DNA of 64,000 bases from Amphibalanus amphitrite (lineage: Eukaryota; Arthropoda; Thecostraca; Balanomorpha; Balanidae): contig NW_024882205.1 of NCBI RefSeq assembly GCF_019059575.1, positions 297,521 through 361,520 on the forward strand. Direction: 5' to 3'. Within the stretch, counting starts at the first letter, position 1, and the number at the start of each line of letters is the position of its first letter. Below are positions 11,501-23,500 of this stretch, piece by piece. The notes below the pieces were generated by a model. That model searched no databases. It saw only the letters and a program-made list of their open reading frames with translations, and was not told the origin of the DNA. Made by a program: the position numbers and the translations under genes.

Positions 11501-14500
11501 TCCGCTGTCGGAGCTGGTGCCGGAGCTCACAGAGTCCCTTCGCTCCCGGTCGGCCGTCACCGGAACGCAGAACACGTTCACAGAGTACCTGACGGAGGAG
11601 ATACATAAAACTGCTGTCAGCGCCGACAGGTCGAGCAGTTTAACTCTATGTTCACATTCACCTAGGGTGTTCGTCATCAAAACTACTTTCAGAGAAGCGG
11701 TTATGAGTAACGTTGATAAGCTAACGCAAAGCAGTTTGCCAATCGTCGTCATTGAGGCCCGAAGAAAGCATATAACGGCAGACCTCAGCTCAGATAGCTG
11801 ACCTCATCTGCCGGCCTGTACTGACCTGGAGAAGGCCTCCATGGCCCTGCAGACCTCCGTGTAGGTGGCCCGGGAGCGCGGCAGGCTGACAAGGAACGGA
11901 CAGCCGACCGGCTCAGGCGGCCAGGGTCGGCACAGCTCGCGGTGGTGCGGCCAGTGGTCCTTCTGACAGTGGCTGTCGCAGTAGCTGGTCCGGTAGCAGC
12001 GCGTGCACCGGCGCAGCTTCTCGTCAGCAGTCGGCTCCTTCTTGCAGCTGGAGCAGACGCGCGCCGCGCTCGGGTACTGCAGACGCTGTGGACGGCAGGG
12101 CGATACAATTAGTACAAACACAAACCTGCTGGGTACTTAACTCACGGTAGTAGACACAGGGACGGCGGACACGCGCCGCGCTCGGGTACTGCAGGCGATG
12201 TGGGCGGCTGGAAAACCAATACAAACACAAGCCCGGCTGGGTAATAAGGGCGGGCGAGACGCTGTCAGAGACAGAATGCACCGGTTACTAATTAACATTC
12301 CATCCAAGGTCGTAAAATGATCACTACTGACCATTCTTGTTCAGAAACCAAGCCATACTGTCCACTGTGTCCACCCATCCAGCCATACTATCCAGCATCC
12401 ACCCACCAAGTCATACCTGTATGACGAGCAGCTCCAGGACGGGCTCTCCGATGCGGGCCGGGTCGAGCTGTTCGAAGGCGAGCAGGTGCGAGCCGCGCCC
12501 GATGGTGCCCGCTGACATACCGCGCGTGTACACCTTCTGTACCTGGTGGGAAGGAGGGAGACGGGTCAGCTTACCGGCGCCGGGTACCATGCGGCAACAA
12601 CGCTAAAGGGAGACAGCCACGGGTCCATCAGCCTGTTGGCAAGGTCGGCATGATAGAAAAGTTTAAATAACGATTGATTGAACCTCATACATCAACATAA
12701 AATATAGCAATAACTTATCCATACTTATCTAACCTTAACTGTAGAGCCACCCGACGCATTCACGCCATCCAGATGCACTCCCAGTCCCGCTAATATTAGG
12801 GCTGGAGGGCTGAGACGATACTAACTTTGTGTTTGCGTTCGTCGATGAGTTTGATGAGCCTGGAGGCAACGCCCGTCTTCTCCGCCAGTTTTTCCATGAT
12901 TTCATCGGCCAGCCCGTCCGCCGACACGTACAGGGTGTACTGGGAGAACACGGGAGAGGTCAGACGGGGGGGGGGGGGCGTACACACCTACACAGTGTCC
13001 GCGGACACGTACAGAGTGTACTGGGAGAGCACCAGAGAGTTCAGACGGGACGCGCACACAACTTGTGTTCGCGGACACGTACATGGTATACTGGGACTGG
13101 GAGAACAGAGAGATTAGACGGGACGCGTACACAGATACACAGTGTCCACCGACACTTACTGCAGACTGCAGAGTGTACTGGAGGTGTCATACGGGGCGCG
13201 CGCACTACAGTGTCCGCGGACACGTACAGTCGACTGAGAGATATCGGATGGAGCATTCGAGACTTAGGACAAAACACTCATGCACAAACGCAGAATAGAG
13301 CACAATTAATGGTGTATGTCAGTCATAGCTCGGAAAGCAATTAACCCTCTTATCTCCTCTCTTTTCCTCGTCCTCGCCATCTTCTTCCATCCTTCGCGGC
13401 CTTCATCCCCTCCTTCGTCTTACAGTGATCGGACGGACGGTGTGGTCGGCCCTGAAGAACGTCACGCAGACGGGTCGCTTCTTCTTCGGCAGCGGCACCG
13501 ACAGGTACAGGAACGGGTCGAACGTCACCGACACCTGTGAAGAGGGGGGGGGGGGTCAGACACATTGGGCAGCGGCACCGACAGGCACAGGAACGGGTCG
13601 AATGTCACTGACACCTGTACAGAGAGGGGAGAACGGGTTACGCACAGGGTACTGGGCAGCGGGATCGACAAATATAGGCACGGCACGGATCAAACATCGT
13701 TGAGACCTGTGGAGAGGGAGGATGGTTTGACGTGGTTTAAAGACGCTATGGAAGCCGGAAGGTCAGAAACCGTCAAGGCGGTGGTACAGGACCCGAGCCA
13801 CAAAACGATGGAGAGGTTCTTCTCATCCAATCTCTAAACTGCCTCACTGCCTCAAACCCTGAACCCCACACTCACCCAGCAGTCCCTGTACTATCCCAGT
13901 CTCCTGTGAACGCCGCCGTACCTTTCCACAGTCGGGGCAGACCAGTTTGGACTTGTACTGTCCCTGGAACAGGTCGACGATGACCGAGTCATCCCGGAGT
14001 CGGTAACGGTACCAGGCCTCGCGCGCCACCTCGTCGTCTGGACGGTCGCCCGCCTCCTCCGTCTGGGTGTACGGCTTCTCCACCACGCGGTTCAGGTCCT
14101 GCGGAGAAATACAGTAGTGGATGCGGGGTTAGGCAAAGTAATTAACACTGAACAGTCTATGAGCTAGTAGCAAAAAGTGTGGCATGGACATAGTTATTTG
14201 GATAACCATTCTAGAAAATCGCTGGTACAATTATATACGAAATGCAAGAGCCAGGACGGGTCCTAGCAACAATATAGCAAACGCCATGGCCATGGGTAAG
14301 GCTGAGATCTGAAGGTCTTAGATAACACAAGTATCAGTGTAAGCATTGTATCGCCACCGAAGAAACTATGTCGTAAACAAAGAGACCCCGAGAGTATTGG
14401 TAAATGTCATGTGTCGAAAGATTTAGTTGCTGTTTGTTGGGGCTTTCGGGCGCGTATCAGCGGGGTCACTATGCGCCCCTGCTGTCGAAAGAAGCTGCAT

Positions 14501-17500
14501 CAGGAAAGTCGGTTGCGCCGTTGCGGGGGCGAGTTATCATATCTGTTGACTTGATTCCATCATCTGATATGCTATCAGCTGTTGTGACAGAGGACGCGCG
14601 GAACCGAAACCTTCCTCACCGACAGTCGCAACTATCCCAAAACTTCACTCGGCCGCGCAACCTTCAGGTCTTGCCTAAAGCCCTCAACACATCTTCCAAA
14701 GGGTCTTTCGACAAAATACTTAACAAAATACATGCTCTGCATCTCGGCGCCAGGATATGTGAAAAATAACACGTCTGACCAATGGCCAGTGACCAAGCCA
14801 GTAAAACATCCTAATATCCTAATTTCCTCCATAGACACCACCCCTTCGCCCCACCGCGGCAGTCCTCCCTTGGTCACTACATCCTCTCTCCTTCACCTCC
14901 AGCCCCGCCCAGTCACATATAATTCCTATATTCCCGCCCGATCACCTCCATCCGCAGCCCATTCTCACCTCATGCAGTCCGTCCAGCAGGAAGGCCATGA
15001 ACTCCTGGGCGTCATGCTGCGCGAACCCGGTGAACTGGGTGAACCGCTTGGCCACCAGCGCCTTCAGCTTGTGCGGGTTGTAGGAGCGGTGCTCGCCCGA
15101 CCAGAGCACGCGCATCAGCACGGCGAACGCCAGTGCCAGCTGTCCCTTCATGCCCAGCGGGTTGTGCTGGTTGATATCCGCCTGGAACAGCGAGTCTGCC
15201 GCACACGCAGACAAAGAGGTAAGAGCATGGAAGTGGGTTAGTTGGTAGTGTTAAATCGTTAACTACACTGCGCTCGTCTGGCATTATTAGTTTTGATTAA
15301 AATCTGACTTTACTTGGGCGTAAATAAAATAATCAGCTTTCATCCATTTCTTTTTTGTAGTTACTATCAGGGTGATCTTTCGTTCACCGCTGGCCTGTAA
15401 TTATATCATAGCAGGCAGCCCATTCCCCAAGTAAATTTGCCTTATGAACAGTTATATTTCGCTGTTGATGTCCCGATACAGCTATCATCTTACCAATATA
15501 GTTATCAGCCATCTCGAGCAGAGGTCGTTCACCACCTTTATCACGCACCTGCGAAGTAGTCACGCAGCTCGCGGGTGTTGGCCAGACACTGGATCACCGA
15601 GTTCAGGAAGCACGTGTTGCCGATGTTATCCAGACCGGTGAAGCCGCGCTCCAGGGGTGCCAGGACGGGCGGCGGCGGCGGCGGGGGCAGCGCGATGGGC
15701 AGCGGCGACGGCGGCCGAACGAGCTGTGCGGGAGTAACGGGTCAGAATGTAGCCATGGGTCACATCAGAGCATCGATAAGTGTATAATTCTACTAGGGCA
15801 CTCCACTACAGAACGTCGTCATTACAATACAAAATCCATCAGAATCGATCTGCTAGTTCGTCGGCTTTAGCAACATGCATACAGCAGACTACGTTAAAAC
15901 GGCCGTTCAGACAGGACCCATCTACCGCCTCTGCCCCACCAACTTTAGCTCATGGATCTCACCTTGGTTGGAGGGTCGGGACGGTCGCCGCCGCCGGCAG
16001 GATCCGGCACGGCAGCGCTCTCGGAGAGCCGCGACGGCGAGCGACGCGACGCGGCGGCCGCGGCCGGCACTGGCGACACCATCGTACAGTCAGTCACTCC
16101 TCATCCAATAGACGTCTTTAACAACCCCGCACAGCTCACTGACACACTAACACAGCTCGGAGGTACTGTCAGCTAACACAGGATGCGTCTCCGACCAATG
16201 CACTCCTTCAACTGACAAACTGACCGAGCCGGCTCGGCCGATACGGCCCGACAGTTGGCGTCACCGAACAACGGACTATCACTGGGAGGGGGGTCGGGCG
16301 GGAGGGGACTCCCGGAGACACCACGTTTCGGCACGGCGAGAGGGGTCCGTCGAGTGAATCAGACAGGAGATATCAGCCTGACGTTAGAGCTACGGTCGTC
16401 GATAAGCAGGATAAGGGACTAGACGGATACAGGAAAGTATGACGGATGAGTGGTCACACAGAGTGCGTCTGAATCACAGCACCCCTCCCCACAGGACGGC
16501 AAATGTTCAAACCAACCGCTCCTGCACCGATCGCTCTATCTGCAACGAGCGTGATAGTAGAGCATTAGGGAACAGCTGTGTTGATATGGTGCGATATTAT
16601 TATTGATGCTACACGTCAGGTTCTGAAATTTATGCAGTTTCTATTGGTCATTAATATTGATACTTAGTCAGCTGGGGTAACATTTTTGGCATCCAGAGTC
16701 AATATCAGTGAGGGCAAAGCAACCGAGCAGTTGCAAAGCAGGATATACGGCGGAGCAGGAGCAAGGGTGCAGGCGCGGCCTGCAGTGCACGCGGTAGGCG
16801 GTATGGTAAACCCCCAGTGGGGGACATGTCAAGGTCAGAAAGTACCGGTAATCCCTAGGTCACGGGGACAGGAACCCAGCGGCCGTGACGGAGTAATGTA
16901 CGACCCACCAGAGCAGCCAGAGACAGACACAAAAAATACATGGGGTTACATACGAGTGATAAACTGCGACAATGGCAGCCTTGATGATCTGTAGCTTGTA
17001 AAACCACATGTCTCCGAGCAGCAATAGATCAAGATAAAAAAACACGCAAGAGGGTAAATAAGAGGTCAGTCGATAGGCTCTGTGTAATGCGAACAAAGGA
17101 GAAAGAGATAGAGAAATTAAGATACTTCTGACTGACGGGGCGACCATTTGGTCCGCTGAGGCCCCGGGAATCGTGTCCCACCCTCTCCTTCCCCCCATCA
17201 CCCTCACTGACCTGGCGCGGGCGGCGGCGCCGGCGGCCGTAGCGCGTTCCATCGGCCCGGTATAGCCTTCACCAGACGGAGTTCCACTGCAGAGTTGGTC
17301 ACCTTATGGCAGCACAGATCTGGCAGCACGCGGCCCTTGAGCGGCACCGTCCAGCGGAACAGGAAGCACTCGTCCAGCTGGCCGCGAGCCGCCAGAAACC
17401 GGCGGTCACTGTCAAATGGGAGGGAGCGAATGGAAATTAGACAAGTATAGCGGAGCCAGGAGCCGGCGGTCGCTGTCACAGAGGGGGAGAGGGGGAGGGG

Positions 17501-20500
17501 ATGAAAACTAGACACAGACAGTGGAGCCAGAAGCCGGCGGTCGCTGTGGAGGAGAGAGGGGGAAGGGATGGAAACTAGACAGACAGTGGAGCCAGGAGCC
17601 GGCGGTCGCTGTTACACAGGAGAGAGGGGGAAGGGATGAAAACTAGAGGGGGAACGCAGGCGAAGTTACACAGGGGAAGAGGCCGGGTAGGAGAGTAGAT
17701 TCGGAGAGCGGAATCAGACAGCGCCGGTCCCTGTGACGGGGAGAGGGAGATTAACCCCGCGTTCGATGTCTCTCGGACGACAAAGAATCAAGTTCCAGAA
17801 CCGCAGCCGAGTCCCCGCTGACCTTGAACGGGATTGGCCGGACTACGTAGAATCTTCGCCGTCCGAGAGACATCGAACGCGGGGCAAGACAGACTCAGGA
17901 ATCGGCGGACATTGCGATACGGGACTGGTAGATTGGACAAAGACGCAGAGCTGTGAGGAATCGGCAGTTACTGTCACAGAAGAGGGGTGGAGAACTGGCG
18001 CTCTGACAAAGAAACAACGCCGCCAGGAGCCGGCGGCCACGGTGCTATCATGTGCGGTGTACTTACACCAGTTGGTCGGCAGGGTTTCTTAGCTCCGTAG
18101 TAATATCGACAGCGATTCTGGTAATGTAGAAATTGCTGCAGTCATGCAATATCTACACTTCATCTCTCTAGATGTCCCCTCGACGGAGCTATGCCGCCCC
18201 TCCTCCCTCCGTCGGGGAAAAGACATAAATCTACCCAGTCTGGTGCAGTGATTCGGGACGCCGTCTGCGTATCATCCTACCTAGTCATCCTACCAGGAGG
18301 CTGTCAACTAGCCCTCGGTCGGCGCCATACTCGATGTGCATTAGAAATGGACCTCAAGGTCTTACTTAATACCTAATATGTGCACTGCTAGGCATAAATA
18401 ATCACCACCGTCCACCCTCCAACGCCTATCCGCTCTCAGCGGTATTCAGCCAATGAGAACTTAGATACTTGTGATGTGCTCAACGATGATTCATTGAGGG
18501 AACTAGCTATGAACTATGAAGGTGAAACTTATTATCTCCCTATAAAGAGAATATCAAATATACGAAGAGTCAGTAATTTGCTGACCCATCGATTTCACGG
18601 AATCAGAGATCAAAGTGATCGGAAGTCTAAGGAAGCAGTTCCCCAGTGTGTAGTAGGTAGTAGGTATGCACTGGATTGTTCACTGTATTGTATACCAGTT
18701 TGAAGTGATTCTCCAGGTATGGCGTGCACTGCACATCAAACACGATCCTTGGCTTCGAACCGATTCGGCATCGGCCCGGACGTACCGCAAGAACTCACAT
18801 ATAAAGGCAAAATAGGACATCGCAAACATAGCGCAAACATTCATAAAAGGGACAAAATGCTTCACAAACGACTATGGATATGATGATCGCCGACATATGA
18901 CCACAAAATATCCATACGAACTATTCTCCGCGCTCAATACTCATCACACCAACGACAGACCGACACACTCCACAACACCAAAGCTTTTCGAAATGTCAGC
19001 TTTTTCTACTAGATGTAGAACTAGATGTATATCTATGACCTAGTCTTACAATGAATTAACACCTCATTACACCCTTTCCAGCTATCACGCATCACCTGTC
19101 ATCGCCAGAGATACATTCACCTTTACCATCAGTTTCGTTTTCACTGTTGGCATCACCATGTCCACCCTTCATGTCATCACCATGTTCACTCCTGGCACTG
19201 GTTCCATGTTCACCCTTTGACTTAGTGTCATCTTCACTGTCTGTATCAGTGTCCTCCTCACTATCAGTCTCTTCACTGTCACTGCTGCTGCTGTCATCAT
19301 CACTGTCAGAGCTGCTCTCACTGTCCTCACTGTCATCACTGTCATCACTATCCAGAGCCAGGCCACCCATTGTATCAGCCAGGTCCTTCTGCTGTGACTG
19401 TGTTTCAGCTAGCACCAGGCCTGCTGCAGCCTCCAGCTCCACCAGGTCCAGGCCGACATCCTCCTTTGTCACAGTCAGGGCCTGCAGAGCGTCGGACAGG
19501 CCAGAGATGACCGGCTCGTCCACCTGCTGCAGCCACATGCACATGTCGTCTATGTACAGCTGGTTGAGGATGTAGCGTGGCTCACTCTCCAGCAGCATCT
19601 GATGGACCTGCAGCAGTGCTTTCACCAGATGCTTTCTGCCTGCCCGGAACAGCCAGCGCAGATCATCAAGGACCTGGCAGGATAGCCTCCAGTTCCTGTA
19701 TAGTGGGTAGCACAGGCTTCTTCTCATACATGTTACCACTGTTTCTTTGAGACTTGTGTGTCTCTCCAGCCAGGAAAGACTGGAGCTCAGCTTGCTGATG
19801 CACCAGCCTGATTCAACGCTCCCATCACCTCCTGTAGTCCTTCGATCATAGCAGAAAGCAAACATCACATCAACAAGAGCTAGTCCAGCTTCTCTCATTT
19901 CTGATGGGCCCAGTTTGAAGAACTTTGGCTTCAAGTTTAGCATCAGATCCTTTTGCTCCTGGTCCAGGTCATTTTGACCAAACAGTGCTGGAGATTTCAT
20001 GTCAAACACATGAGCTAGCGATTCATCTTCTTCGAACATATCAGCAAGGTAATGGTTATCATCAAAGTCCTTTTGCTCTTGGCTTTTCCTCTCTGCTGAT
20101 CTCTGCACTGCACTTTTGTTATCTGGGTCTTGAACATCAACAACTTCACTTAGCTCTGACTGAAGGTGTGTGAACACTCCCAGGTGCTTGTTCGCGAATC
20201 CATATCTTGATCCGCATGAAACTACATCCTCGCCAGGCATTTCTTGGGACACAAACCAATCAATATCTGTTCCAACATCGTCTTCATCATTTTCCACTTC
20301 AGCATATATCTCCTCAATGTTCTTATGAACATTTCTTTCTCCCTTTGGCAAAAGCAGCGAAGTCAACATGTCCAAATTTTCAAAGTGTTCTCCACTGTTG
20401 ACTTTCGGAGCATGAACAACAAAACCCCTTTTATCAGCAACAAATTTGGCAGATGCTTTCTCATTTTCAACAATGCATCCAGAAAAGTGGAGCCTCAGGT

Positions 20501-23500
20501 AGTAAGGCGATGAGTGGAAAGTGAACAAGTTCCCCTCCATAAAAACCTCAGTATCCTTCACATGGGCAAAAGGTGCTTCAATTTCTATAATGACGACATC
20601 CTCCTCTTGAGACACGGTGAATCTTGGCGTCAGCATTTTCAGCGTCCTTCTGATGAGTTAAAGCCTTAATTTGAACAAAAATAGAGAATGGATGATTCAA
20701 TTCATCCACATTTCACCACACCAGTCACCCGCCACCGACAACATTGCCAGCCCCCAAACAATGGCAACGTCGGGAACGTATCACATGCGCAGGATTCGTA
20801 ACAGCGTTCGTTGATACACGACAAGCAAATCATACTCAGCCTCCGATCGAAACGTCTACGCCGCGCACATTCGTGTGAACGCTGGAAATTTTCACATATT
20901 ATAAGATGAAGAGGAGTTTCGTGATGAAACCGTCTTCGTGAAAGAAATCCCTCGAAATATAAAAACACCGTAAAACATCGCGAACGGGTTTAAATACAAA
21001 AACACAGTCAATTTAAGCCATCCTAAAACCCAGGAATTACCAAACTGATCGAAATGAAACTAACGCCGTCCGATTCATCGCATCTAATTTTATGACCCGT
21101 GGAGATAGAAGCAACCACAGGGCTCAGATCACCTCGATGACCTTGAAAGATCAACTTTAGTTTTCGCCTACCGCAGCCATCATAGGCGATCCATTCCAGA
21201 AAGGCGGTCCTGGACGCTGGAGGGGGAGGTAGGAGGGGGTCATCACCCAAAAATTTAAACTCCAGACCCTTCTAGGGTTTTGATTCCTTATGCAATTCTG
21301 TGCAGTTTAAAACAAACGCTTTCAAGAAAAGTTTTTCAGTTTTCTTTCTATTCTAGAAAAAGACGACAAGATTTCAACAAGAAACGACAAGATTTCGACA
21401 AGAAAAGATTTCAGGCGTTGCGAGAGGAGCATTTACCCCATAATGTAGCCATCTAACTAAGCAGCTACAGGGCAGATCAAGATGAAAATGACACCATCCG
21501 ATTCGCCGCACGCGATTTCAAAGAATGTTCTGAAAAAATGACCCGAAGTTACCTTCAGGGGCTTACTGAACGTTTTTGCCCATCGTAGCCATCTTAGAGA
21601 TTTGTAATGCCCATTGATAGAAAGTTAATCTGTCGCATAACAAACATTCAAAAACTTTGAAAAGTGCCGCAAAATGCCAACTCAGGAAAGCTAATAAAAA
21701 ACACCGGACAAACACAAACACATAGCTTGAAAATACGTACAATAGAGAAATGCAAAACGGACTGTTTCCAATAGGATACAAAAGTCAACACGCAACCGAC
21801 GGGGGTCTGCGCCAACTTACAACCGACGGGGGGATGACCGCCCCCCCCCCCGAGATCTCGAGAACGAAGCAAGATAGCGACAAGCGGTAAACGGCATGGG
21901 GTACGCACGGACAAGGTCTACAATTTTTACGAAGGTCATTTTCAGGTCAGGTCAAAGATGACGTCACAGGGATCATAAAAGTCAAAATGGCGGCGCTAGA
22001 TATGGAGTTTTTCTCGAATAACTTTCGAACTAGTCGAGATAGAAACAAACTAAGGGCATCAGCGTGATCCCCTCATCAATCCGCATCGAACCATATATAT
22101 GTTGACGTCGAAAGGTTAAGGTCAAAGGTTGACCTCAGGTCACGTGACCTCGAGGTCATCAATCATCATGTATATCATTCGATGCGCCTTGACGAGCTGA
22201 ACACAATGAGACCATCCGCGCGGCTGTATCTCGTTCCTGTAAGGAGTTATTGGCAAAAAAACCGTTGGTGACCTTTGATGACGTCACATGACCTTACAGC
22301 TGGTCAACAGCAAAACAGGCCTCAAGGTAGTGAAGGTTGATCGTATGTTAAGTCATGGATGGTATATGGGGCCATTTCGACGCGTTTTAGTGGAAAAAAC
22401 AGGGAGTTGATTTTCCCCCATTGACTTAAAATGCGGAGGTCGAGAAATTGACCTGACCTTAGGTCATCGATATCGAAATTCCGAGTTATAACAAGTGCAG
22501 CTACCAATGACCTAATAACATCCTGCGACTTTCAAAGGCCTCCGTCATCTAATGTAGCTCTGACAGTTGACACTGTGGCAAAGTGCAAAAAGTGACTTGA
22601 GGTTGGGTCATTCAAAGTGACTTGGTGACCTGACCTTAAAAGTTAGGAGGTTCAAACTTGCACACCATGTGTAAAATTTATGAGAGAATAGTCATGCTAA
22701 ATTTAGCGGCGCTTCCCGCTATTCACGAAAAACCTCAGGGGGGGGGGGGCGGATAACCAACCACCCCCCCCCCGTCGGTGCGCGGGTTAATTCCACCGCA
22801 AACCCTTTTCCCTACCTTCTTACGCATTGACCCAAATGGCGTTCAATAACCTGCCCGCTTGATCTGAGCAGCCCGCCTTAATTTTGCAGGTAATTTGGTT
22901 ACTTCAGGCTCCTAAAGTCTCATCTGACCCTTTGCCCACTGATCAGTGATCCCTTTTGTCTATCCGCTAACCAACGCAGCACCGAGAGTTCTTTACCGCT
23001 TCACCACGACCTATGCATTTTACGTAATTCTATACCACTCGTAACTATAAATAGCGTCTGATACTAATGCCTGGCCCATGTTGCACCAGAGGCAACCTCT
23101 TGTGGCCGGAAACTCGTGTGCCGAAATACGAAACAGTCCGATAAAACGGCAATCGGTGACAGCTGACGGCGCACCGATAAGAGAAGGGATATGCATGCAA
23201 TTCAACTAAATGAAACCAAATCCACGGCCGCCTGTATCCGTAAATAATGGATATGCTTGCTTTTAGTTTTGACTCTTGAGCACGGAGGTCATCAGGTGCA
23301 GGCCCCCTCTTCCCCTCCCCCTCCCACACACACAAATGACCACAGAATATTATGTTATCATCGAAAAAATACTGGTAGGGATACATAAAATGCCGAAGAC
23401 ATGGATAACAGTACCCTACTATAATACTTATGGCGAGACCGAACTAAAGTGTAGAAATATTCATTGACCACCGAGAACTAGCAGAAGGGCCTCTTTCCCT

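Noticed and set aside
20637..20900. Poly(A) or target duplication proving SHQ1 retroposition
   Set aside because: No A-rich tract after the stop codon (below 19092) and no matching direct repeats at the two ends were found; retroposition therefore remains inference.
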